Shown here one piece after another: positions 38,699-54,100 of a DNA stretch of 64,000 bases. Below the pieces are notes generated by a model. The model was not told where the DNA came from and did no database searches. It was given only the letters and a program-made list of their open reading frames with translations. Source of the DNA: Haematococcus lacustris (Eukaryota > Chlorophyta > Chlorophyceae > Chlamydomonadales > Haematococcaceae); contig JASKMD010000003.1 of the NCBI GenBank assembly GCA_030144725.1, positions 13,846,496 to 13,910,495 of the forward strand. The letters run 5' to 3'. Each line of letters begins with the position of its first letter. Within the stretch, counting starts at the first letter, position 1. A program made the translations under genes and the position numbers.

Positions 38699-41541
38699 AT
38701 GCAAGCGCTCAGCGCGTTGCTGCGCCAGGGCAGCAAGCAGCAGGCCTCGGCATTTGCCGCACGGGCATTTGGCTCTATTGTCCCGGCCCAGGACTCCAAC
38801 CCGTTCCTGCGCTTCAGCTCGCCGTTCCCTAAGCCTTTTGATCACTCACCGTTGCTGGCGACCCTCCCTGAGACTCAGGTCTGATGCGGGGCAGCGTAAA
38901 TAAATAAGGGTGTGCGCTGGGGTGACGTCTCGTGTCAAAGCTTACAGTTGGTCGGGGCGATGTAGGTCACAACTCTGCCAAATGGCCTGCGGGTCGCCAC
39001 TGAGCACATTCCTTTTGCGGAAACCACCACGCTGGGTGTTTGGATCAATTCGGGCAGCCGCTTTGAGACTGACGAGACCAATGGCGTCGCCCACTTCCTG
39101 GAGCACATCCTGTTCAAGGGCACCAATGTCAGCGGTGCAGTAGCTTATAGTCGTCCAATATCTTAGCAGCGCGATGCACTCTATGAATGCAGAGTGCACA
39201 CCTTCCTGCAGAAGCGCACTGTCAAGGAGCTAGAGGTGGAGGTGGAGAATATGGGGGGGCAGCTGAATGCGTACACCGGGCGCGAACAGACCGCTTACTA
39301 TGCAAAGGTGCTCGGAAAGGACGTGGGCAAAGCCGTGGGGATCCTGTCCGACATCCTTCTGAATTCTAACCTGGACGAGCGCGCCATCAACAAAGAGCGC
39401 GATGTCATCCTGCGGGAGATGGAGGAGGTGGGCATCATGCCACTGGGGGGTCAGCTGTGCCTCTTAAACCGTTCGCCAACATCGTCAGCCCCCCTTCCCC
39501 CCCTTGTTCATGCAGGTCAATAAGCAGACCTCAGAGCTTGTCTTTGACCACCTGCATGCTACAGCATTCCAATTCAGTCCACTGGGCCGCACCATCCTGG
39601 GGCCGGTGGAGAACATTAAGTCCATCAACAGGGACCAGCTCGTGTCATACATGAAGACACACTACAGGGGCCCACGCATGGTAAGCCAAGAGCCATCACA
39701 GCCATGCAGCCATCGACCTTGTCGCTGGCAGGCCAGCGCAATGCCACGATGTAACCTGTGCAGGTCTTGGCAGCAGCTGGTGCAGTGAACCATGCAGAGC
39801 TGGTGAAACTTGCGACAGATGCCTTTGGGGGCATCCCTGACGAGGACGTTTCCACCAGTGTGCGAACACTGGTTGCCAAGGTGCTTGGGCTCGCGGCGTT
39901 GCCAGCCACCCTCCCCATTGCAGAGTGGGGTACAGCAGCAAACCAGCCAAGCCTCGGGTGCTGCACTGACCACCGCTGACATGGGCTACACAGCTTGGAT
40001 GTCGGTTGTTCCTTAGCCAGGTTCTCTTTATGCTACTGCGCAACCATTCGGCTGGTGTGGCACTGCAGAGCTATGACAGTAGTGCTGGCTGGACACTGCT
40101 GGCCACAGGACCCCAGCAAGTTCACAGGCTCCTATGTCCATGACCGCTTCCCAGACGCCACCGAGTGTGCCCTGGCTGTGGCATTTAAAGGCGCCTCATG
40201 GACTGACCCTGACTCCATCCCCCTGATGGTCATCCAGACAATGCTGGGTGAGGAGCTGCTTCCCTGCTTGTTGTGCCCTGCTGAGCCGTGACGCATCACT
40301 GCGCTGTCACAGGTCATGGCTAACCCTTGGCAGGTCTTTTCCTGTTCTTGTGTAGGTGGCTGGGACAAGAGCAGCACCACTGGCAAGCACGCAAGCAGCA
40401 AGATGACCCAAACAGTGGCCATCGAAAACCTGGCTGATGCCTACATGGCCTTCAACACCAACTACCATGACACTGGCCTGTTTGGGGTCTATGGTGTGAC
40501 TGACCGTGACCGGTGTGAGGACTTCGCATGGACCATTATGAACGAGATGACACGCACATGCTATGAGGTGTCTGAAGCTGAGCTGGGGCGTGCCAAGAAC
40601 CAGCTCAAGTCCTCCCTGATGTTCTTCCAGGATTCCACACACCGTGAGCGCTCCTGCCAGCTTGCAGGCTTCAGGCACAGGCAATTGAGCAGCAGCACAG
40701 CTGGGAGCAGGGCAGTAGCAGCAGCTGGGAGCAGCCACCTCAGCTGCTGCACTTGCCAGCCCCGCGCAGGATGGTGCAGCCAGTACTTGTCACTGTCTGT
40801 TGCAGTGCAGCCATGCCAAATGCAACTGGCCAAGTCAGGGCATCTACTGTATAGTAGAGACTTCCATGTTGTAGCATTTGAGCCAATCCTGTGTGCTTGC
40901 AGACGTAGCCGAGTCCATTGGGCGTGAGCTGCTGGTGTATGGCCGCCGTTTGCCCAAGGCCGAGCTGTTTGCTCGCATTGATGCGGTGGACGCCGCCACC
41001 ATCAAGGCTGTTGCTGACCGCTTCATCTATGACCAGGTGCAGTGCTGGGTAGTACATGGCAGGGGGTCAGGTGCTGACACATGCAGCAGCAACAAGGCAT
41101 GGCACCTGCTGATGCATGGCAGCTTTGCATGCATGAGCAAGTTAGCAATCATGGCATAGCCTTGTCTGGTGCGATCATGTGATGTGCGCATGGGTTGGGA
41201 TCACTGTGGTTGGGATCCGCGATCATGTGATGTGCGCATGGGTTGGGATCACTGTGGTTGGGATCATGGGTTGGGATCCGTTTCACTGCCAGCACTGCCC
41301 ATGGCTTGCACTTCTTTCCCCAGCAGCCCTTTGTGTACACCACGTACATGCTTGTGTGCTCCCTGTCTACCTGTGCACGCCGCCCAGACCCCACAGGTTG
41401 CACATCAAACAGCATCTGCTCCCATGGCTATGGGCCATGTTGCTTGCTGTGCAGGACATGGCAATCGCAAGTGTGGGCGATGTGCAGTTTATGCCGGACT
41501 ACAACTTCTTCCGCAGACGCAGCTACTGGCTGCGCTACTAG
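38699..41541 (+). CDS. MPPB: mitochondrial processing peptidase, beta subunit
   Basis: Ten exons join in phase: 38699-38878, 38966-39127, 39212-39427, 39516-39680, 39764-39880, 40109-40247, 40356-40643, 40903-41036 and 41455-41541, with ordinary GT-AG borders (nine listed; exon 1 contains the leader, and a tenth short exon between 39880 and 40109 is possible but not required). The product is 495 aa, the normal size. The N-terminus is an Arg/Ala/Ser-rich mitochondrial targeting peptide. The inverted zinc motif HFLEH is intact in exon 2 ([14 protein letters not shown]) and the distal metal ligand region is [14 protein letters not shown], so this is the catalytic subunit and not an inactive core protein. 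Further family blocks are [33 protein letters not shown] and [14 protein letters not shown]. It removes presequences from imported matrix proteins and in plants and algae may also sit in complex III. Confidence 0.95.
41165..41280. repeat. 47-bp direct repeat in the last MPP-beta intron
   Basis: GATCATGTGATGTGCGCATG and the following GGTTGGGATCACTGTGGTTG occur twice in tandem, with a third partial GGTTGGGATC. Entirely intronic (41037-41454). Confidence 0.85.
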
Positions 41542-42117
41542 TACAGCAGACAAGGGCTCGGTGTGTGCCCAGGGTGTAAACCTGAGTCCTGTGTGTACGA
41601 CCTGGCAGGCTGAGTAGCGTTGGTAGCAAGTGATGAGGAATAGGCGGGCAATGGCCAAGGCTGCGATAAGGATGTTGCTCTGTAGCCTGGGTAGCAGCTG
41701 CTTGGGCACTCGCAGCTGTCCATGCACACGGTGCGCGGCTCTGTGCCAAGACGCGTTGTTGGCTTGTATGTGTAATGGTTCGACAACCTCGAAAACGATG
41801 CCATCTAACTGCTCACGTACACGAGGACTGGACACCATCATTCGCGCATGCTAGGACGCCAGCACATGCACAATAATGCAGGACAGTGTAAGACACCAGT
41901 AGGCAAGCGTTCCGCGACACATACAAGCATGATGTTGAGTAGCAAGAGTTTTGCGGAGCAGGTAGGCTAAACTATGTTTCGAGACTTGTGTCAAGAAATG
42001 ACATGGGTACATGGACTCCGCTTTCTAGGTTTCCTATTTTCGGCCTTTCTAAAGGATAACACCGTGCCGTGCACTCCGTCATCGACGCGAGGTGGCTTCG
42101 TGGCTAGGGTCGAACTT
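41542..42117. other. no gene seen; spacer between MPP-beta and the GOST gene
   Basis: Holds the MPP-beta 3' UTR and the GOST promoter. A polyadenylation word TGTAA, used in volvocalean algae, occurs at about 41576 and 41887. Confidence 0.45.
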
Positions 42118-43919
42118 ATGACAAGACTTAGCTTCGTGCTAGGCCTTCTGGCAGTTTTTGCGCTGTGTACAAGCTGTCACGCCAAGATCCACCACTCAAT
42201 AGTACAGACCGATGAGCGGAAGCTGGTGCCATTGACAGATGCGTTTGGGTTTGCAGACGGGGGTAAAATCGACATCACCATCCGCGACATCGCGCTCTAT
42301 GTGAAGCATGACGCAGCTGGGGACTACGACCTGGCGTCCTTTGGATTTTTCTTGAGCCCGGTGGGCTGTCAGGCTGCATTGCCAGACAGCAGCCAGTACT
42401 GAGTGGCAATCCCGTTCGTGATTCCCGGTGCACTCAGGTCGAGGCTGATGCGGCCCTGGAGCAGGACTTGGCCGACGACAACAAATGCATTCTCACTGAG
42501 ATAACCCACCTTTTTACCTTCAAGGACTCCGGCATACAGGCGGTCATCAACAAGGAGATATCCAACTTCACCTTCCATTTCGTCGTCGAATCTGGTGGGC
42601 TGTTCTACCTCTACTTTGCCAACTGCGAGCGCAGCACGCCCGTATCATTTGACAGCCTGATTGAGATGTACAACGTGGATGAGCGGGGCAACAAGAACTA
42701 CATGTCCGTGGGCGAGACAGAGATGGAGGTTGTGTATTGGGTAAGCATTGGCCAAGCAGTTTGTGGCACAGCTGTAAGCAAGGATCCTTGCAGTAACTGC
42801 ATGTGTGCCGTCCCTGCAGGTCATGTTTGGCCTTTTCACTGCTATTGGTGGTGCGTGGATTTGGTTTGTTTGGACCAACAGGCAGCATTCCCACCGCATC
42901 CACTACCTCATGGGCCTGCTGTGCTTGTTCAAAGCACTGACAGTCATGTCTCAAGCGGGCATGTTTCACTATGTGGAGCGCACTGGCCATGCGGATGGCT
43001 GGAACATCGCCTACTACATCTTCACGTTCTGCCGGGGTGTCCTCTTCTTCACAGTGGTGGTACTCATTGGAACAGGGTGGTCCTACATGGTGGGTGCCCA
43101 GAGGAGGCAGCCTGCCTGTTCTACCAGGAGCTGGCATGGCGGCTGCATGACAGCACCCAGTGTCTGAGAGACAGGCTGCAGCTGTGTCAGTTAGGGTCTC
43201 AGCACCGGGAAGAGGATCAACAACATCATTAGTGGTTGCATCGCAGGACCTGCATGGCATGGCAGCATGGCATGGCAGTGAGCATCACAGCATGGCAACA
43301 GGACCAGCATGGCATGGCAGCGAGCATCATGTGACCTGCCAACAGCATGCTAGGGCCAGGGTACCAGGGATCACTCCAGTACTGGTACAGCAGCAGCTGC
43401 ACATGATCACTCCCTCCGGCTGCATGCACTGCCTGGTTGCAGAAGCCCTTCTTGGGCGACAAGGAGAAGCGCATCCTCATGGTGGTCATCCCGCTGCAAG
43501 TGTTTGCAAACATTGCCATCATCATCACTGAGGAGGAGAGCCCAGCCATCAAGGACTGGTTCACCTGGCGCGATGTCTTCCACCTGGTGGACATCATCTG
43601 CTGCTGCGCCATCCTGTTCCCCATCGTGTGGTCCATCAAGCACCTGAGGGAGGCCAGCCAGACTGACGGCAAGGCAGCTCGCAACCTTGAGAAGCTCACC
43701 CTGTTCCGGCAGTTCTATGTCATGGTCGTGGTCTACATCTACTTCACCCGCATTGTGGTGTACCTGCTCATGCGCACCATGCAATACGACTACGCCTGGG
43801 TCAGCGAGGCAGCAGACCAGCTGGCCACACTGGCGTTCTACGTGTGGACAGCCGTGAAGTTCAGGCCTCAGCCAAACAACCCCTACCTGAAGCTGGAGAC
43901 GGCTGAGATCGAGCTCTAG
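42118..43919 (+). CDS. GPR107/GOST-family seven-transmembrane protein
   Basis: Four exons join in phase: 42118-42360, 42438-42740, 42820-43089 and 43443-43919 (430 aa). The ATG opens a signal peptide (SFVLGLLAVFALCTSCHA). A lumenal domain follows, with FTFHFVVESGGLFYLYFANC as its conserved end, then seven membrane segments. Family blocks are RIHYLMGLLCLFKALTVM, GWNIAYYIFTFCRGVLFF, RILMVVIPLQVFANIAIII, CAILFPIVWSIKHLREAS, YIYFTRIVVYLL and KFRPQPNNPYLKL at the C-terminus. GOST proteins act in Golgi/TGN trafficking; plant members were once called candidate GPCRs. The family match is strong throughout. An in-frame ATG at 41974 would add 48 unrelated residues and is not preferred because the signal peptide starts at 42118. 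Confidence 0.95.
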
Positions 43920-44907
43920 CCCAGGCCAAAGCTACAGGTAGCTGCCCCACTCAGCCAGCTGTGTGTGGGCCATGGGGGACTGCTGCGGCTGAGGCTGAAG
44001 CAGGCAGGCCAGCATATGAAGGGCAATCATGCACTACTTGCACTAGTGCATTTGTACACTGTTATTGGGGTGCCACAGCAGGAGTCCTGTAATTGTTTGG
44101 TGGGAATGGGCTGAGGTGATGCAGCAGCAGTAGCAGCCACCATGCAGTGGGTGACTGCTGTCTTACCCCTCCTCCTTCGCTGCTCCTGTGTTTGCAGGCT
44201 GCTTGCATTACCACCTTATGCTCACTGGCCAGAGTGGCCAAGCTGTGGGGCACTGGCTGCAGCCTGTGGCCGTGGCTGGGCCTGTCGCTGGTGCAGCATT
44301 GAGCAGCCCCCACATGTGTGCTGCACCGCCAACAGTACATCTGTCTCGAGTATGATTAGTCACACAGCATCAAACACCAACCTCCCACTTAGGTTACCCT
44401 TCCAGGTGTGACAGCATACCTAGTTGCATCACGGAATCGCACCTGCCTTGACCATGTTTTTGCCAGTTGTGCCAGATGCTCACTGTGGAGGCCTCCAGCA
44501 TGTGTGGAGTTTGGGGCGTGTGGAGATAGAGATGGTGGCGTATGTTGGCCCAAGGCACATGCACCGGGTATACCTGGTTTGTACACCTGGCACATGGCCA
44601 CAGTCAGCTGAGGTTGATGTAGGTCACACACTTGGCTGAGGGGCTGGCTTGGCAGGTAGGTCACACTTGCAAGCACGATGTCGGTCAGGCAACCGGTGTG
44701 GAACAGGGCGCTTGTTGTAGGAATGCGAGGCAGGCCGGAATCCAAGCTTGCATTGCAGTACACTTGGTCTCATTAGCTCGATTTCATTGTCCCACCCAGG
44801 AACAACATGTTTTTCTGGACCTTGATTATGTTTGATGTACACATGGGGGTTGTTCCTCTCCAAGACCTGTCGCCCAGTCAGATTGCGTCCGCGTTCTGTG
44901 CATATGC
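43920..44907. other. no gene seen; convergent 3' ends
   Basis: The GOST gene and HUS1 end toward each other here. Open frames of 60-124 codons exist but show no motifs. Confidence 0.5.
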
Positions 44908-49966
<5,059 letters not shown>

Positions 49967-50346
49967 GTCAACACCGCTGCATCCCAAGCCATGGCGCTCT
50001 CATCGGTCCAGCCCCGGTGGCCGCGAGTTTCACAGGTCATGTTTGAAAAGTCACAGTGTGCAGTGCGCGGAGTGTCGGAGATCGCGGCAAAAGTTGCGCG
50101 ATGGCGCGTACGTAAGTTTAGCCCTATGGGCGAGCGGGGTAGCTGCCAAGTGCACACTCGGGCGGGCGGCAGCCTGTTTTCCTGATTTTGCGCAAGGGGA
50201 CGTGGAGGGTTGGTAAGGCCAGCAGGGACTTGGATATGGCTGGGTTGGTGCTTTTACAGCATTTTAGGAGGAAAACCAGGAAAACCAGGAAAAAAACAGG
50301 AAAATAGTTAGCTCCACAGTTAGCGAAGCGAGTAGGGAGCGGTTTC
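49967..50346. other. HUS1 upstream region, no gene
   Basis: Contains A-rich GGAAAACCAGGAAAA repeats at 50270-50305 and the left flank of the first foldback element. Confidence 0.5.
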
Positions 50347-50350
50347 TTAA

Positions 50351-50909
50351 GTAGTAGATAACGACAAAACCGCCAGTGCTAAAGGATTTAAACACGCGAG
50401 GCCGAGCACCGGCGCTAAACAGCTCGAGACCGAAGCCAGCGGCCGCGGAGCGTAGCGACGCGGCCGCTGGCTGAGGTCGAGAGCTGTTTAGCGCCGGTGC
50501 GAGGCCGAGCGTGTTTAAACCTTTAGCACGCAGCGGTTTTGTCGCTATCTAGTGTAGTGGCGTTTTCAAAGCGTTCAAGCTTTAGCCAGCGCGGCGGAGC
50601 CGCGCTGGCTCTGTCTCTCACATCTGGTGTGACATGTGTGATGCTGACCGCCGCGCATCTATTCCCTGCTGTCTTTGTTCGATGTCCGAGCATATCTCGC
50701 CTGCATCTGACTTCGATGACGAAGACTGTGATCGCGACGGTGGTTGCCCTGTTTACAAGTCCCCTCCGCTACTAACAGCCACAAACAAGTCCCCTCCCCT
50801 ATTAACAACCACAAGTTTGGTTTGTGGCTGTTAATAGCGGAGGGGCCGCGTACTAAACGTTTTAAAGATAGGGCTGCTAACGTTTTTAAACGCGTGAAAA
50901 CGCCACTAC
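50351..50909. mobile_element. foldback element A, TTAA-flanked, built of serial hairpins
   Basis: TTAA stands at 50347-50350 and 50910-50913. The left part (50351-50553) is one hairpin of about 95-bp arms around GGAGCGTAGCGAC, with TAGATAACGACAAAACCGC at its foot. The right part (50554-50909) has 15-bp ends GTAGTGGCGTTTTCA and an inner hairpin formed by CCCCTCCGCTACTAACAGCC and its complement (50760-50860). The segment 50555-50790 recurs inverted at 52100-52340 in element B. No protein is encoded. Confidence 0.75.
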
Positions 50910-50913
50910 TTAA

Positions 50914-51516
50914 GTTTAATAGAGCGTCATATTAAGTATTAGGTCGCTTACTTAACCACTTAACCACTTAATATTAAGCGCTGGTAACTCTCTTTTTCTA
51001 GCCTCTCGCTCTACCCTTCGTGGCTCTACCCCTTGCTTGATGTAGCCCCACTGCGGGCCCGCGGCGTGGTCCTGCCTAAAAAGTGCATCGACCCCTTTAC
51101 TGGGTACGCGATAGCTATTCCTCACTACACACACAAGCACACAGCCGTTTAGTGTTTGCTCGCGGTATTACCAATTGTGCACTACTAGAGAGCAACTTTG
51201 CTCATCTCGCATCGTTTGTGCTTAAGAACCACACCATTGGCCTTTGCTGAGTACGCAGATGCAACACCAACCAAATCGCGTCTTTGTGCAATTTGGTCGC
51301 GGTCCACTGCGGGGCCGGGCCCCAGCGACCCAGTCATAGCCGTTTTGCTGTAATACAGCTGTTCCGGAGCCACTACGGCTTGTTGGCATATGTTGCTGCC
51401 TGCCCGCGTGCCTCCCGGCTGAAAGTGCCAATGTGAGGCGAGCAGTGTGGGTCATAAAGAAGCCACTTAATACACTTAAGGAACTTAATACGACCGGCCT
51501 TAATTTAATTAAGCTA
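50914..51516. other. no recognised gene; AT-richer spacer between foldback elements
   Basis: CTTAACCACTTAACCACTTAA repeats occur at 50951-50972. Minus-strand frames of about 60 codons (50952-51140 and 51185-51373) are not recognised. Confidence 0.4.
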
Positions 51517-51520
51517 TTAA

Positions 51521-52842
51521 TTAGTAGATAATGGTGTCGCGGGTCGTTTTAGGCGGTTTAAAAAGGCGAGGTCGAGGCCCTGGCGCGGGGCAGCTCGAGA
51601 CCGAAGCCAGCGGACACGGAGCGTAGCGACGTGGCCGCTGGCTGAGGTCGAGAGCTGTCCCGCGCCAGGGCCGAGACCGAGCCTTTTTCAACCACCTGAA
51701 ACGACCCTAGCGACTCCATTATCTAGTGTAATTGAGTTTTACGTAGGCGAAGCTCTATAGGCGCGGCGAAGCCGCGCAATGTGATGCTTCTTGTCACCTG
51801 CGATGGTGTTGGCCGGCTGTTACGTGTTCGTTGGCAACCACTTTTGTTAATACACCAGGTCGCTGCAGTTAACGATTCTTAAAACGAGGTCTATTAACGA
51901 TTACAATTGAGTAAAACTCAATACCTACACAAACACGTGTAGTGGCAAGTTTTCACCGGCGTTTAAAAACGTTAGCAGCCCTATCCTTAGCACGAAGCGA
52001 TTTAATACGCGGCCCCTCCCCTAGTGTAACAGCGCACAAAGCGCAAACTTGTGGCTGTTAGCGAGGCGGAGCCGGGACTGGCTCTGTGGCTGTTAGTAGC
52101 GGAGGGGACATGTGTAAACAGGGCAGACCACCGTCGCGATCACAGTGCTGTCGTCATCGAAGTCAGATGCAGGCGAGATCGCCTGCATCGGACATCGAGA
52201 CAAAGACAGCAGGGAATAGATCGCGACGGCGGTCAGCCATGCACACATGTCCACACCAGATGCTGAGAGCCACAGAGCCAGCGCGGCTCCGCCGACGAAC
52301 AGGCTACAAGCTTGAACGCTTTGAAAACGCCACTACACTAGGGGAGGAGCCGACGAAAATCGCTGCGTGCTAAGGAAGGGCTGCGAGCGTGTTTAAGCGC
52401 CGGTGAAAACTTGGCACTACGCGTGTTTAGTAGTAGGTAATTGAGTTTTACTCAATTGTAATCGTTAATAGACCTCGTTTTAAGAATCGTTAACTGCAGC
52501 GACCTGGTGTATTAACAAAAGTGGTTGCCAACGAACACGTAACAGCCGGCCAACACCATCGCAGGTGACAAGAAGCATCACATTGCGCGGCTTCGCCGCG
52601 CCTATAGAGCTTCGCCTACGTAAAACTCAATTACACTAGATAATGGAGTCGCTAGGGTCGTTTCAGGTGGTTGAAAAAGGCTCGGTCTCGGCCCTGGCGC
52701 GGGACAGCTCTCGACCTCAGCCAGCGGCCACGTCGCTACGCTCCGTGTCCGCTGGCTTCGGTCTCGAGCTGCCCCGCGCCAGGGCCTCGACCTCGCCTTT
52801 TTAAACCGCCTAAAACGACCCGCGACACCATTATCTACTACA
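51521..52842. mobile_element. foldback element B, about 410-bp inverted arms, TTAA-flanked
   Basis: TTAA stands at 51517-51520 and 52843-52846. The arms 51523-51935 and 52433-52841 are near-perfect inverted repeats beginning AGTAGATAATGGTGTCGCGG. Each arm carries a further hairpin of about 95 bp (51584-51680 and its mirror) with the same GGAGCGTAGCGAC tip as element A. The core 51936-52432 has its own inverted ends (CGTGTAGTGGCAAGTTTTCA against CGCGTAGTGCCAAGTTTTCA) and holds an inverted relative of element A's right half. So elements are nested. TTAA duplication is the hallmark of piggyBac-type transposases; a non-autonomous member is inferred. Confidence 0.8.
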
Positions 52843-52847
52843 TTAAG

Positions 52848-54100
52848 CGGAGGAACCGCACCCTAGAAGCGAGCCCCAAGCCAGCAGGGCCGCCCGACGA
52901 GCTGCCTCGCATGGGCAAGCAGGAGGGTGCTATCGACCCCCTGGCGCACCTGAACGCCGACTGGCTGGGCTGCGACCCAGGCAAAACCAACATGGCGACA
53001 GTGGCCCACGAGGAGCGACACCCCTCCGGCGCTGTGGAGTCCGTGTGGCAGCGCAGCCTCAGTGCGGGGCAGTACTACCGGCAGAGCGGCAACACGCAGC
53101 ACGCCAAGACGTCCAAGGCCTGGATGGCCGGCATCCAGCCCGAACACGCTGTGCTACCGCAAGTCACCAACTACACCGCCTCGCTGCAGCGGTACCGGGA
53201 GTACGTCGCCATGACGCTGGTGACCTGGCCCGCCATGTGGGCCGAGATGTCCAAGCCGCGCTGGTCCAACGCCAGATTCCGGCTGTACGGAGGCAAACAG
53301 CGCACCGTGGCCAAGTTCTGGGCTGAGGTGGGCCTACTAGGCCGTGCCCAGCCAGTGTGTGTGCTAGTATGTGTGCTCATGATGCTTGTCTTTGCCATGG
53401 CTGGACCTGATCTCACAATGTGTCTCTCCTTGTGTCCCTTGGCTGCAGACTGTGAGGGGTGCCATGGTACGCTGCAACTCAGCAGCCACAGGTCGCCCCC
53501 TGGCTCAGCGGCAGCGGCAGCATTGGTAGCAAGGGTGTGCCTGTCAAGCAGATGCTCAGGGAGGCATGCCAGCAGTTTCCTGGGCGTGTGTTGATGGTGC
53601 ATGAGTTCCGTACCAGCCGTGTCAGCTCTGCCCGCACCAACGTGGTGGCAGGCCATGCAGAGGGCTTCAGGTGAGAGACCTTAGGTGCAATTGCATTGTA
53701 GCAATGGAGTCATTACACAGCTGTCATGGAGTCATCACCAGCACCGTTTAGACTAAACATGGCTTGACTTAACACTTGGTTTGGCAATCTTACAAATGCG
53801 CATTGTGCATCAATGTCGCCTTGCAGGTGGCTGCGCCCGGTGCGCAGCATGGCGACGCGATCCCGGATCCGGGGCCTGATGTGCTCAACAAGCACAGGCA
53901 TCAGGTTCTACGACCGGGACGTGTCAGCCGTGCTGAACATCCGTCGCATTGCAGCCGGGTCGGGCCGCCCTCGCGAGCTCAGCAGCTGGCTGGGCCGCCC
54001 AGCCATGCCCAACCCAGGCAGGCCAGGCCAGGGGTGGGTACTCGTGCGCGACAGAGGCCTGCTGCGAAAGCGGCAGCGGCGGCATCAGCGGCAGCGATAG
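52848..54100 (+). pseudogene. Fanzor-like nuclease gene, 5' end cut by foldback element B
   Basis: Exon blocks are 52848-53327, 53449-53670 and 53827-54100 (stop TAG). Block 1 has WLGCDPGKTNMATVAHEE, a RuvC-I motif (Asp-Pro-Gly-x-x-Asn), and PRWSNARFRLYGGKQRTVAK. Block 2 has GSGSIGSKGVPVKQ and VLMVHEFRTSRVSSA, which corresponds to the D-E-(Y/F)-R-T-S block of TnpB/Fanzor. Block 3 has RIRGLMCSTSTGIRFYDRD then VSAVLNIRRIAAG, the RuvC-III Asp with the A-x-N-I pattern. The four-Cys zinc ribbon of TnpB is not visible (VSSA, CSTS). Blocks 2 and 3 join in phase, but blocks 1 and 2 are off by one base with the obvious GT-AG choice. The N-terminal half is missing upstream of the TTAA at 52843. Fanzors are RNA-guided DNA nucleases carried by eukaryotic transposons. 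Probably inactive. Confidence 0.7.

Noticed and set aside
41974..42117. Upstream ATG extension of the GPR107-like protein
   Set aside because: The 48 extra residues do not fit the family, and the signal peptide begins at the second Met.
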